Below are positions 27,631 through 36,588 of a stretch of 64,000 nt of DNA, piece after piece. The notes beneath the pieces were generated by a model. It did not search any database and was not told where the DNA came from. It was given only the letters and a program-made list of their open reading frames with translations. The translations under genes and the position numbers were made by a program. Origin of the DNA: an uncultured Eubacteriales bacterium (lineage in GTDB: Bacteria; Bacillota; Clostridia; Christensenellales; UMGS416); contig UQLW01000006.1 in assembly GCA_900542005.1 (NCBI GenBank), positions 41,693-105,692 of the forward strand, given 5' to 3'. Numbering within the stretch: the stretch's first letter is position 1; the number at the start of each line of letters is the position of its first letter.

Positions 27631-29343
27631 TTACCGATAGGGGCCGCCAGCCCGGAGCAGCTCGAAGCTCTTCTCCAGATCCTGGCTTTCGCGGATATGG
27701 CTGATGCCAAAGGCCTTAACATCCTTGTACAGTGCCTCCACCAGGCCGGCGCGCGCCGGGTCCTCCGTGCTCATGCGCTGCACCTGGGCATAGCGCACCT
27801 GCAGGCGGGAGCGGCGGATACGGGCCAGCTCGGCATCGTCGGCTGCCAGCGCCTCGGCCTCGTCCCACAGGGCCTGGGCCTTTTCCAGCGTCTCGTCGGT
27901 GATATACCAGGTGGGATCGTCATAGATGCCCATATGCACATGATCCTTCACCACATGGCCGGTCAGCAGGCGGATATATTCCCGGATGGGGCCGGCCGCC
28001 ATGCCGTAATAGCCCGTCAGGAATTCATCCATGGCCTGCTCCACATCCAGCTCCGGATCCCACATCAGGCGGCTGATCAGGTACATCCTGAGCTCACCGA
28101 ATTCGCCGGAGGCGCTCTGGGCGTTGCCCTGCTCGAAGATGCCGGTTACGCCGTTCTCCAGGAAGAAGCGGATATTCTCCTTGAGCACATGGAAATTGGG
28201 GAAGGGCGCCAGGTAGAAGCGGTAGTTGGTGGTGTAATCCCATACGAACATGCGCTTGCAGATCTTGGCCCAGTCCCGGATATCGTTCTGGAAGGTGGCG
28301 TTGCCGATCACCTTGTCCTTGAAGGGATAGACGATTTCATCACACTCGGCCAGCGGATGGGAGAAGCAGCACTCGATGGAGCAGATACGCACGCATACGT
28401 TGGGCGCAGGCCGGGTGAGCTTCGGGGCCTGGCGGGTATACTGGTAGGCAAAGGTATCGATGATCACATCCGGGAATTCCTCGGCGATGGACGCCGCGCA
28501 GGCGTTGACAAAGCGCAGCATGGTGCCCGAATGGGCGCCCTCCTCCGCGTCCACGCGGGCGCATTCCGGGCACTGGCAGGGGTTATACCAGTCCATCTGC
28601 GTCAGCGAGAAAATTTTGCACTCCGGATGGTCGATGATGTTCTGCCGCAGCTTTTTCTTCGTAATCTCCAGTACCTCGGGGTTCGTCAGGCAAAGCTGCG
28701 TCCGCTCCCGGATCCGCTGGCCGTCCACCATGGAGAAATACTCAGGATGGGTATCGAAATATTCATCCGGCGATACATAGGAAAACATCGTATGGGCAAA
28801 GCCAAAATAGCGCATATCGCCGCCATGCTTGGCTTCCATATTGTGATAATAAGCGCCGTTAAAGCCGCGCTTGATGGCAAGATCCGGGAACCGCTCGGCG
28901 GCATGCCAGTAGGTTTCCCGGTATTCCAGCGGCGGGATCACGGTCTCGTCCAGCTCGGGCAGGCACACCCTGGAGCGGGTCGGGATTTTCTCCACGCCCT
29001 CTGCCAGGAAGCGGCAGCCCAGGTATTTCTCCAAGAGGCCATAGACGCCGTAGAGATTGCCCCGGCCGTTTTCCCCCAGGATGAACAGGCGCTCGCCCGC
29101 CGTTTTCAGGATATAGCCGTCGTTCTTCAGGCTGCATCCGCAGGGCGCGCCCGGCCGGTTGCTTTTGCCAATCACGATCTCCCGTTCCTGGGCGGGGGCG
29201 GTATCCTCGGCGATGGGCAGGCTCGCGCCGGAAATCATCGCCAGGTACTTGGCCAGCTCCCGTGCAGCATGGGACAGCGCCTCGCCGGCGCCGGCAGCCA
29301 TGACAATGCGGTATTCGCTTTTGTTGTTTTCAGCCAGAATCAT
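27631..29343 (-). CDS. DUF4838-type glycosidase-like protein, subgroup with the copies at 32942 and 38371
   Basis: A 570-residue cytoplasmic protein with a strong site (AGGAGGGA) before the ATG. All family motifs are intact (NPCQCPEC, ECCFSHPLAEC, WDYTTNYRFYL, FEQGNAQS). The segment LEITKKKLRQNIIDHPE and the Met-Asp-Trp form of the QMDWYN motif are shared with the copies at 32942-34684 and 38371-40101, which are not its immediate neighbours. This suggests a subgroup with a common substrate variant. The upstream gap to the next paralog is only 18 bases, so the two are likely co-translated. Confidence 0.87.
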   Translation of the reverse strand: MILAENNKSEYRIVMAAGAGEALSHAARELAKYLAMISGASLPIAEDTAPAQEREIVIGKSNRPGAPCGCSLKNDGYILKTAGERLFILGENGRGNLYGVYGLLEKYLGCRFLAEGVEKIPTRSRVCLPELDETVIPPLEYRETYWHAAERFPDLAIKRGFNGAYYHNMEAKHGGDMRYFGFAHTMFSYVSPDEYFDTHPEYFSMVDGQRIRERTQLCLTNPEVLEITKKKLRQNIIDHPECKIFSLTQMDWYNPCQCPECARVDAEEGAHSGTMLRFVNACAASIAEEFPDVIIDTFAYQYTRQAPKLTRPAPNVCVRICSIECCFSHPLAECDEIVYPFKDKVIGNATFQNDIRDWAKICKRMFVWDYTTNYRFYLAPFPNFHVLKENIRFFLENGVTGIFEQGNAQSASGEFGELRMYLISRLMWDPELDVEQAMDEFLTGYYGMAAGPIREYIRLLTGHVVKDHVHMGIYDDPTWYITDETLEKAQALWDEAEALAADDAELARIRRSRLQVRYAQVQRMSTEDPARAGLVEALYKDVKAFGISHIRESQDLEKSFELLRAGGPYR

Positions 29344-29361
29344 TGAGATCCCTCCTCACTT

Positions 29362-31086
29362 TTATACCAGGGTCAGATCGCCCTTTTCCAGCTTGGCCAG
29401 GGTCTTTTCCACGTCACGCCCTTCCTGCAGCCGGGTAATGCCGTAGCGGCGCACATCGCTGGCAAAGCGCTCCATCTTCTCCGCCCGGGCCGGGTCCTCC
29501 ATGGGCATGCGGCGTAGCTGCACATAGGTCAGCTGCAGGCGGGATTTGTGCACGCGCTCCCAGACATCCTCATCCTCAGCCACTTTCTCCGCTTCATCCC
29601 ACAAAAGCGCAGCCTTCTCCAGCAGCCAGTCGGGCAGGTAGCTTTCCGGCGTGTTGTAGATGCCCACATGCACCCCTTCATCGGCCACATAGTCGTGCAG
29701 CATGTCGATATAGCGGCGGATGGCGGCGGCAGCCTGGCCGTAATAGCCGGTCAGGAATTCGTTCATCCATTTATCCACATCGCCCTCGGGCTCCCACATC
29801 AGCTTGGTCAGAAGGTAGGCCCGAAGCTCGCCGAACTCACCCGACACGCTCTCGGCGTTGCCCTGCTCAAAGAGGCCGGTCACATTGCGGCCGATGAAAT
29901 AGCGGATGTTGTCCTTGAGTACCCGCAGGTTCGGGAAGGGCGCCAGGTAATGATGGAAGTTGGTGGTGTAATCCCATACAAACATCCGCTTGCAGATCTT
30001 GCCCCAGTCCTCAAAGTCCTCCTGCAGCGTCTTGGTCGGCTTATCGTCCACCTTCTCGGCGTCCGATTCATCGGTGCATTCGGCGATGGGATGGGCAAAG
30101 CAGCACTCGATGGTGCACATGCGCACACAGATATTGGGCTCAGGCTTGGTCTTAAAGGGCGCCTGCCGGGTATAGCGGTAGGCCAGGGTATCGATGGTCA
30201 GCTCCGGGTACCGCTTGCCGATCTCCCGGGCCAGCCCATTGACAAAGCGGATCAGCGTACCCGAGTAGCCGCCCTCCTCGGCGTCCACGCGGGCGCATTC
30301 CGGGCAGGTGCAGGGGTTGAATCCATCGTTCTGCGAAAGCGAGATGATGGAGCATTCCGGGTGCTCCTCAATGGACTTGAGGGCCCGCTCCAGCATAATG
30401 GAAAATACCTCCGGGTTGGTCAGGCACAGCTGCGAATACTCGCCGGGCTGGCGCTTTCCGTTGACCATGGCGAAGTATTCCGGATGCGTATCGAAAAACT
30501 CCGCGTCCGGAATATAGAGCTTGAAGGTATGGACAAAGCCATTATACCGGATGCTGCCGCCGTGGCAGTCGTCGTAGGGCTCCCGGATCGAGGCGTTCAT
30601 CCCCCGCTTCACGGCGAAGTCCTGATCCGTCTCCGCCTCGTACCAGAAGGTTTCCCGGTATTCAAAGGGCGAAATATGCGTTTCATCCAGCTCCGGCAGC
30701 TCCACGCGGCCGCGCAGCGGCACCTTTTCCACGCCGGCTGAGAGGAAGCGGCAGCCCAGATGACGCTCCAGCAATCCGTAAACGCCATAGAGGCAGGCCC
30801 GGTCGTTCTCCCCCAGGATAAACAGGCGCTCGCCCACGGTCCTGAGGATATAGCCATCGTTCTTCAGGCCTGCGCCGCAGGGCGCGTCCTGGCGGTTCGT
30901 CCGGCCCACCACGAGCTCCCATTGGCCGGCGGGCGCCTCGTCGCTCCGCACGGGGATCGCCGCGCCGCCCATGGCTGCCAGGTATTTGGCCAGCTCGCCG
31001 GCCGCGCACCGCACAGCCGCGCCGGCCTCCGCCGCCACGATGATCTGATAACGGCTTTTGCCGCCGTCAATCAGGCACAGGGACAT
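29362..31086 (-). CDS. DUF4838-type glycosidase-like protein with local insertions
   Basis: A 574-residue protein. The start is the ATG at 31086 (MSLCLIDGGKSRY); a GTG three codons earlier is too close to the AAAGG site. The CxCPxC motif is intact (NPCTCPEC), but the following EEGSHxG reads EEGGYSG, so the His shared by the other eleven copies is a Tyr here. It carries an acidic insertion after the HP motif (CTDESDAEKVDDKPTK) and a changed loop after the HPEYF motif (NGKRQPGEYSQ). WDYTT and FEQGN are intact. These loop differences point to altered substrate selectivity. Confidence 0.87.
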   Translation of the reverse strand: MSLCLIDGGKSRYQIIVAAEAGAAVRCAAGELAKYLAAMGGAAIPVRSDEAPAGQWELVVGRTNRQDAPCGAGLKNDGYILRTVGERLFILGENDRACLYGVYGLLERHLGCRFLSAGVEKVPLRGRVELPELDETHISPFEYRETFWYEAETDQDFAVKRGMNASIREPYDDCHGGSIRYNGFVHTFKLYIPDAEFFDTHPEYFAMVNGKRQPGEYSQLCLTNPEVFSIMLERALKSIEEHPECSIISLSQNDGFNPCTCPECARVDAEEGGYSGTLIRFVNGLAREIGKRYPELTIDTLAYRYTRQAPFKTKPEPNICVRMCTIECCFAHPIAECTDESDAEKVDDKPTKTLQEDFEDWGKICKRMFVWDYTTNFHHYLAPFPNLRVLKDNIRYFIGRNVTGLFEQGNAESVSGEFGELRAYLLTKLMWEPEGDVDKWMNEFLTGYYGQAAAAIRRYIDMLHDYVADEGVHVGIYNTPESYLPDWLLEKAALLWDEAEKVAEDEDVWERVHKSRLQLTYVQLRRMPMEDPARAEKMERFASDVRRYGITRLQEGRDVEKTLAKLEKGDLTLV

Positions 31087-31112
31087 TCCGTTCACATCCT
31101 TTCTGTCACAAA

Positions 31113-31147
31113 GCAGGCCAAGGAGGGCCGCCGCCCTCCTGGCTTGC
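31113..31147 (-). other. Intergenic hairpin in the DUF4838 array
   Basis: The core stem AGGAGGGC/GCCCTCCT is extended by partly paired flanks (GCAGGCC with GGCTTGC). It lies in a 73-base gap between two paralogs. Three T residues follow on the minus strand, so termination would be weak. Confidence 0.45.
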
Positions 31148-31159
31148 TATGCGTCATAC

Positions 31160-32917
31160 CTAGAAGGGCTGCCAGAATACCGGCCAGGTATCGGGCAGGT
31201 TACCTTTGCGGATTTGGGTAAAGCTGCGCTCCAGCGCCTCGGGCTGGGGCTGGTTGCTCTCAAAGATCTCCTGCACATAGGTCACCTTGTTGCGCTGGAT
31301 GCTTGCGATGAGCTCCTCCGCCTTTTCGGCAAAGTCCACCTCGTGGGGGCGGCGGCGGTGATGCTTGACAAACTCCAGCTGCAGCCGTGAGCGGTCCACA
31401 TGGGCGGAGGCCTCGGGGTCGTCCTGGGTCAGGCGGGCCGCCTCGTCCCACAGCTCGGTCATCTTGGGCAGCAGCGTGTTGGGGATGACATCCATGGGGC
31501 TCTCATAGATGCCCGCGTGGACGTGATGCCGGGTCACATGATCGGCCAGAAGGTCGATATAGGCGCGGATCGCACGGCCGCCGGCGCCATAGTAGGCGTC
31601 CAGGAACTCATCCATCCAGGCGCTCAGGTCGCCGTCGGGCTCCCACATCAGCTTGGTCAGAAGATAGGCCCTGAGCTCGCCGAACTCGCCGGAAATCGAT
31701 TGGCCATTGCCCTGCTCAAAGAGCTGGCTTACGCCGTTTTCAATGAAGAATTTTACATTGTCCTGGATCACATGCAGGTTGATCATGGGCGCCAGATAGA
31801 AGCGGTAGTTGGTCGTATAGTCCCAAACCAGCAGGCGCTTGCAGATCTTGCCCCAATCCACCAGGTCCTGCTGGATGGGATGATCGGGATCGGTGATGTA
31901 CTTAAAGGGCCGCACAGCCTCGTGGCATTGGCGCATGGGATGGGTGAAGCAGCACTCGATGGTGCACAGGCAGATGCACACGTTGGGCCGGGGCTTGGTG
32001 ATCTTGGGGGCCTGGCGGGTATACTGGTAGGCCAGCGTCTCAATGATCACATGGGGGAATTCCTCCGCCACAAAGTCGGCGCACTCGTTGACAAAGCGCA
32101 GCATGGTGCCCATATGGCTGCCTTCCTCCGCGTCCACGCGGGCGCACTCCGGGCACTGGCAGGGGTTGTACCAGTCCATCTGCGATACCGAGAAGATGGT
32201 GCACTCCGGATGCTCCAGGATGGTCTTGCGCAGGTTCCGCTTGACGATCTCCTTCACCTCGGGGTTCGTCAGGCAAAGCTGGGTCTCCTCCCGGATCCGC
32301 ACGCCGTTTACCATGGAGAAGTACTCCGGATGGGTATCGAAGTATTCCTCGGGGGACAGATAGCGGAACAGGGTATGGCACAGGCTGTGGTTCAGCATTG
32401 GCGTCACAGGCGTGCCGGGCAGGTTGTTGGTGCCGCGCTTATAGGCGTAAACCGGATTATGGCTGACTTCATTCCAGCTGGTCAGCCGGTATTCCAGCGG
32501 CGGGATCACCGTCTCGTCCAGGCAGGGCAGCTCCACCGTCTCCATAGCCGGCACCCGCTCCAGCGAAGCCGTAAAGAAGCGGCAGCCCAGCTTGTTCTCC
32601 AGCAGGCCATAGACGCCGTAAAGGTTGCCCCGGTCGTTCTGCCCCAGAATGAACAGCCGCTCACCCACCGTCTTGAGGATATAGCCGTCGTTCTTCAGGC
32701 CTGCGCTGCAGGGCCCGCCTTCGCGGTTCGTCTTGCCGATCACGATCTCCTTTTCCTGCGGGACGGCCGCGTCGTCCACAACCGCCAGCTGCACGCCGCC
32801 GATCTGCCCCAGATACTTGGCCAGCTCCCCGGCCGCATAGCGCGTCCCGGCGTCAGCCTCCGCGCCCACTACGATCCGGTAGGCCGAAGCCCCCTTGTCC
32901 ATCAATGTCAAAGCCAT
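31160..32917 (-). CDS. DUF4838-type glycosidase-like protein, subgroup with the copy at 34735
   Basis: A 585-residue protein with AAAGGAGGAG before the ATG. It shares with the copy at 34735-36522 the segments GSHMGTMLRFVNECAD, VCICLCTIECC and a C-terminal extension ending in a Trp-rich PDTWPVFWQPF. It differs from all others before the barrel: the usual KRGFNG reads KRGTNN, and a distinct loop (PVTPMLNHSLCHTLF) replaces the common GFxHTF region. The catalytic-type motifs WDYTT and FEQGN remain. The changed loop lies where the other copies carry a near-invariant Asn-Gly, suggesting a different binding pocket. Confidence 0.87.
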   Translation of the reverse strand: MALTLMDKGASAYRIVVGAEADAGTRYAAGELAKYLGQIGGVQLAVVDDAAVPQEKEIVIGKTNREGGPCSAGLKNDGYILKTVGERLFILGQNDRGNLYGVYGLLENKLGCRFFTASLERVPAMETVELPCLDETVIPPLEYRLTSWNEVSHNPVYAYKRGTNNLPGTPVTPMLNHSLCHTLFRYLSPEEYFDTHPEYFSMVNGVRIREETQLCLTNPEVKEIVKRNLRKTILEHPECTIFSVSQMDWYNPCQCPECARVDAEEGSHMGTMLRFVNECADFVAEEFPHVIIETLAYQYTRQAPKITKPRPNVCICLCTIECCFTHPMRQCHEAVRPFKYITDPDHPIQQDLVDWGKICKRLLVWDYTTNYRFYLAPMINLHVIQDNVKFFIENGVSQLFEQGNGQSISGEFGELRAYLLTKLMWEPDGDLSAWMDEFLDAYYGAGGRAIRAYIDLLADHVTRHHVHAGIYESPMDVIPNTLLPKMTELWDEAARLTQDDPEASAHVDRSRLQLEFVKHHRRRPHEVDFAEKAEELIASIQRNKVTYVQEIFESNQPQPEALERSFTQIRKGNLPDTWPVFWQPF

Positions 32918-32941
32918 GTTTCTCCTCCTTTAAGCTGGATT

Positions 32942-34684
32942 TTACCAGCGGTAATCCGAGCGGGACGTACCCGGCAGCGTGCCGTGGCGCATCTCGTCGA
33001 AGCTCTTCTCAATGTCCTTGCCCTCTTGGATATAGGTAATCCCATGGCGGCGGATATCCGCGATCAGCTGCTCGCATACCGCGTCATAATCGTCGTCTCC
33101 CGGCCCCTTGCGGTGGAACTTGATAAAGCGCACCTGCAGGCGGGAGCGCTGCACCCGCTCCAGGATTTCCTCGTTGTCGGCCAGGGCTTCGGCCTCGTCC
33201 CACAGCGCGTCCATCTTGGGAATGAGCACGTTGTGCAGGAAGGCCTTGGGATTCTCATAGATGCCGGCATGCAGGTCATAGCGGGTTACATGGCCGGCCA
33301 GCAGCTTGATATAGGCATGGATGGGGCCTGCGGCGGCGCCATAGTATCCGGTCAGGAATTCCCGGGTCCACTTTTCCACGTCGCCGTCGGGCTCCCACAT
33401 CAGCTTGCTGATGAGGTAGCCCCTGAGCTCGCCGAATTCGCCGGATACGCTCTGGCCATTGCCCTGCTCGAAAAGGCCGGTCACATTGTTATCCCGGAAG
33501 AAGCGGATGTTGTACTGCAGCACATGCAGGTTGACCATGGGCGCCAGATAGAAGCGGAAATTGGTGGTATAATCCCAAACCACCAGATGGCTGGCGATGC
33601 GGCTCCAGTCGGCCAGGTCCTGCTGGAAGGTGACGCCGGGCGTCGTGGCAAAGATGAAGGGGAACATCGCCCGGTGGCACTCGGCCAGCGGATGGGTAAA
33701 GCAGCACTCGATGGAGCAGATGCGCACGCTGACGTTGGGCGCGGGGCGCGTCTTTTTCGGCGCCTGGCGGGTGTACTGGTAGGCAAAGGTATCGATCAGC
33801 ACGTCCGGGAATTCCTCGGCGATCGATTCGGCGCAGGCGTTGACGAAGCGGATCAGCGTACCCGAATGGGCGCCCTCCTCCGCATCCACCCGGGCGCACT
33901 CCGGGCATTCGCAGTAGTTATACCAGTCCATCTGGGACAGGGAGAACACCTTGCACTCGGGGTGGTCGATGATCTTCTGCCGGAGCTTCTTCTTGGTAAT
34001 CTCCAATACCTCAGGGTTGGTCAGGCATAGCTGGGTGTGGTCCTTGATCCGGCGGCCCTCCACCATGGAGAAGTATTCAGGATGCTCGTCAAAATACTCA
34101 TCCGGGCTGACAAAATCGAACATGGTGTGGCCAAATCCCAGGTAGCGGAACACATCCTCCAGCCCCTCGCCCTGGTCGGGCGCATGGGGATGGGCGCCGT
34201 TAAAGCCGCGCTTGGGGTCAAAGCCCGGCAGCGTCATCCCGTGCCAGGAGGTTTCCCGGTACTCAAAGGGCGACTGCTTCACAAGCTCAAAGGGCTCCAC
34301 CTGGAGCGTGGGCCGATAGGGAATATGCTCCACCGACTGCGTGAAGAACCGGCAGCCCAGCACATCCTCCAGGAAGCTGTAGGCGGCGTAAAGGTTGGAG
34401 CGGCTATTGTGCCCCACCAGGAAGATCCGCTCCCCCCGGCTGGCCATGATGAAGCCGTCGTTCTTCAGCGACGACGTATCGGGCAGCCCGTCCCGGGCCA
34501 CGGGGCCCACGCAGATCTCCCGCCCGGAGGGGGGCAGCTCGTCAGTCACCACCGGCAGCGCAGCGCCGGTGATCTTCCGGATATAGCCCGCCAGCTCCTG
34601 GGCGGCAAAGCGGTTCTTGGCATCCGCCGCCCGGGGCATGACGATACGGTAGCGGGACTGGCCCGCTTGCGTTAGATTCAGCAT
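32942..34684 (-). CDS. DUF4838-type glycosidase-like protein
   Basis: A 580-residue cytoplasmic protein. In the CxCPxC motif the usual Asn-Pro-Cys is Asn-Tyr-Cys (YNYCECPEC), a change otherwise seen only in the first copy of the array. It shares LEITKKKLRQKIIDHPE with the copies at 27631 and 38371, although it sits between two members of another subgroup. All conserved acids and Cys are present (ECCFTHPLAEC, WDYTTNFRFYL, FEQGNGQS). The N-terminal domain is slightly divergent (FLVGHNSRSNLYAAYSFLE). Confidence 0.87.
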   Translation of the reverse strand: MLNLTQAGQSRYRIVMPRAADAKNRFAAQELAGYIRKITGAALPVVTDELPPSGREICVGPVARDGLPDTSSLKNDGFIMASRGERIFLVGHNSRSNLYAAYSFLEDVLGCRFFTQSVEHIPYRPTLQVEPFELVKQSPFEYRETSWHGMTLPGFDPKRGFNGAHPHAPDQGEGLEDVFRYLGFGHTMFDFVSPDEYFDEHPEYFSMVEGRRIKDHTQLCLTNPEVLEITKKKLRQKIIDHPECKVFSLSQMDWYNYCECPECARVDAEEGAHSGTLIRFVNACAESIAEEFPDVLIDTFAYQYTRQAPKKTRPAPNVSVRICSIECCFTHPLAECHRAMFPFIFATTPGVTFQQDLADWSRIASHLVVWDYTTNFRFYLAPMVNLHVLQYNIRFFRDNNVTGLFEQGNGQSVSGEFGELRGYLISKLMWEPDGDVEKWTREFLTGYYGAAAGPIHAYIKLLAGHVTRYDLHAGIYENPKAFLHNVLIPKMDALWDEAEALADNEEILERVQRSRLQVRFIKFHRKGPGDDDYDAVCEQLIADIRRHGITYIQEGKDIEKSFDEMRHGTLPGTSRSDYRW

Positions 34685-34706
34685 GATTCTTACCTCGTCA
34701 GCGATC

Positions 34707-34727
34707 CCGGCGGGTATCGCCCGCCGG
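34707..34727. other. Intergenic hairpin in the DUF4838 array
   Basis: A perfect 8-bp stem (CCGGCGGG/CCCGCCGG, loop TATCG). The T tract (AGATTTTTT) lies on the + strand side, so it resembles a terminator for antisense transcription, while in the coding direction it is a plain hairpin. Confidence 0.5.
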
Positions 34728-34734
34728 AGATTTT

Positions 34735-36522
34735 TTAATCCTGTTGGCTGATGCTTTTGGCCACCGTTTCCACCGGCTGGGGCTTCCAGAAGGTCTGCCA
34801 GGAATCCGGCAGGTAGCCTGTGCGGATCTGGGCAAAGCTCGTATCCCGGGCTACCCCCTCCTGCACATAGTCAATGCCATGCTCCACGATCTCGGCGATC
34901 AGCTTTTCGCCTTCCTCGGCAAAATCGGCGTCCGTCAGGCGGCGGCGGTGCTGCTTGACAAACTTCACCTGCAGGCGGGAGCGCCGGATGCGGGCCAGCT
35001 TGGCCTCATCCTCAGCGGCAGCCTCCGCCTCGTCCCATAGCGCGTCCATCTTCGGGATCAGCGCGTTGGGGATCACGTCCATGGGGTTCTCATAGATACC
35101 GGCATGGACATGGTGCCCGGTCACATAGCCCTGGAGCAGGTCGATATAGGCCCGGATCGGTTTGGCCGCTCCCGCCCCATAATATCCTGTCAGGAAGTCG
35201 TTCATCCACTGGTCCACATCGCCCTTGGGCTCCCACATCAGCTTGCTGATGAGATAGGCCCTGAGCTCGCCGAATTCGCCGGACATGGACTGCGCGTTGC
35301 CCTGCTCGAAGAGGAAGGTCACGTTGTTCTCCAGGAAGAAATTCATGTTATCCTGCAGCACGTGAAGATTGATCATGGGCGTCAGGTAGAAGCGGTAGTT
35401 GGTGGTATAATCCCAAATCATCATACGGCTGCAAACCTTGGACCAGCCCACCAGATCCTGCTGGAAGGTCGCGCCTGGCTCGGCAATGTACTTAAAGGGC
35501 ACCGAGATCCGGTCGCACTGGCGCAGGGGATGGGTAAAACAGCACTCGATGGAGCAAAGGCACACGCATACGTTGGGCCGGGCCTTGGTGAGCTTCGGGG
35601 GCTGGCGGGTATATTGGTAGGCCAGCGTCTCGATCACCACGTCGGGGAATTCCTCGGCAATGGAATCGGCGCACTCGTTGACAAAGCGCAGCACCGTGCC
35701 CATATGGCTGCCTTCCTCCGCGTCGATACGGGCGCACTCCGGGCACTCACAGGGATTGTACCAGTCCATCTGGGAAACTGAGAACATCTTGCATTCCGGG
35801 TGGGCTACAATCGCCTCCCGCAGCCGTTCCTTGACGATCCGCTTCACCTCAGGGTTCGTCAGGCACAGCTGGGTTTCCTCCCGGATACGGCGGCCGCCCA
35901 CCAGCGAGAAATACTCGGGATGCTCGTCGAAGAATTCCTCTGGGGAAAGGAAGGAGAAGAAGGTATGGGCCAGGCCCAGCGCCTGGATGCTGCCGCCCAG
36001 ATGCTCTGCATAGGGCTGGGTGATCGAGGCGTTAAAGCCGCGCTTCATGGCAAAATCGCCGAAGCGCTCCGGCTCGTACCAATAGGTCTCCCGGTATTCC
36101 AGCGGGGAAACCTTCGTCTCATCCATTTCCGGCAGGCAGATGTCCGCCGCTGCGGGCACCACCTCCACCTCCCGGGCCAGGAACCGGCAGCCCAGGTATG
36201 CCTCCAGCAGGCCATACACGCCATAGAGGCAGCCCCGGTCGTTCTCGCCCAGAATGAACAGCCGGCCGCCCACCGTCCTGAGGACATAGCCGTCGTTCTT
36301 CAGGCCCGCAGCGCAGGGCACGCCCGCCCGGCTGGCGCCGCCAATGACAATTTCCTTCTCCTGCGGCGCCTCTCCATCCTCGACAACCGGCAGACTCGCC
36401 CCGCTGATCGCCGCAAGATATTTGGCCAGCTCCGCCGCCGCATACCGGACGCCGGGGCCGGCCTGGGCGGGGATCACGATCCGGTAGGCGCTCTGTCCGC
36501 CTTTTACCAATTCAATCGCCAT
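34735..36522 (-). CDS. DUF4838-type glycosidase-like protein, first gene after the internal terminator
   Basis: A 595-residue protein, the longest copy. The start is taken at the ATG at 36522 (MAIELVKGG); the seven-codon extension begins with TTG inside the terminator T run and is unlikely. The ribosome site is weak (GAAAGCGAG). It shares with the copy at 31160 the segment GSHMGTVLRFVNECAD and a Trp-rich tail (PDSWQTFWKPQ) that is extended by a further dozen residues. All conserved Cys, Asp and Glu motifs are present. It is the first cistron downstream of the intrinsic terminator at 36541-36573, so its level may depend on read-through. Confidence 0.87.
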   Translation of the reverse strand: MAIELVKGGQSAYRIVIPAQAGPGVRYAAAELAKYLAAISGASLPVVEDGEAPQEKEIVIGGASRAGVPCAAGLKNDGYVLRTVGGRLFILGENDRGCLYGVYGLLEAYLGCRFLAREVEVVPAAADICLPEMDETKVSPLEYRETYWYEPERFGDFAMKRGFNASITQPYAEHLGGSIQALGLAHTFFSFLSPEEFFDEHPEYFSLVGGRRIREETQLCLTNPEVKRIVKERLREAIVAHPECKMFSVSQMDWYNPCECPECARIDAEEGSHMGTVLRFVNECADSIAEEFPDVVIETLAYQYTRQPPKLTKARPNVCVCLCSIECCFTHPLRQCDRISVPFKYIAEPGATFQQDLVGWSKVCSRMMIWDYTTNYRFYLTPMINLHVLQDNMNFFLENNVTFLFEQGNAQSMSGEFGELRAYLISKLMWEPKGDVDQWMNDFLTGYYGAGAAKPIRAYIDLLQGYVTGHHVHAGIYENPMDVIPNALIPKMDALWDEAEAAAEDEAKLARIRRSRLQVKFVKQHRRRLTDADFAEEGEKLIAEIVEHGIDYVQEGVARDTSFAQIRTGYLPDSWQTFWKPQPVETVAKSISQQD

Positions 36523-36540
36523 TGTTTTGACTCGCTTTCT

Positions 36541-36573
36541 CAAAAAAATACCGGCGGGCGGAACGCCCGCCGG
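36541..36573 (-). terminator. Intrinsic terminator inside the DUF4838 array
   Basis: A perfect 9-bp GC stem (36551-36559 with 36565-36573, five-base loop) is followed on the minus strand by TA and seven T residues, the classic rho-independent form. It lies 16 bases past the stop of the paralog at 36589, upstream of the paralog at 34735. It would reduce expression of the six promoter-distal copies or separate two transcription units. Confidence 0.8.
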
Positions 36574-36588
36574 ATCATAGGGGAATGA

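Noticed and set aside
34707..34727. Possible terminator ending the array transcript here
   Set aside because: The T tract is on the wrong side for the coding strand, so only a hairpin can be supported.
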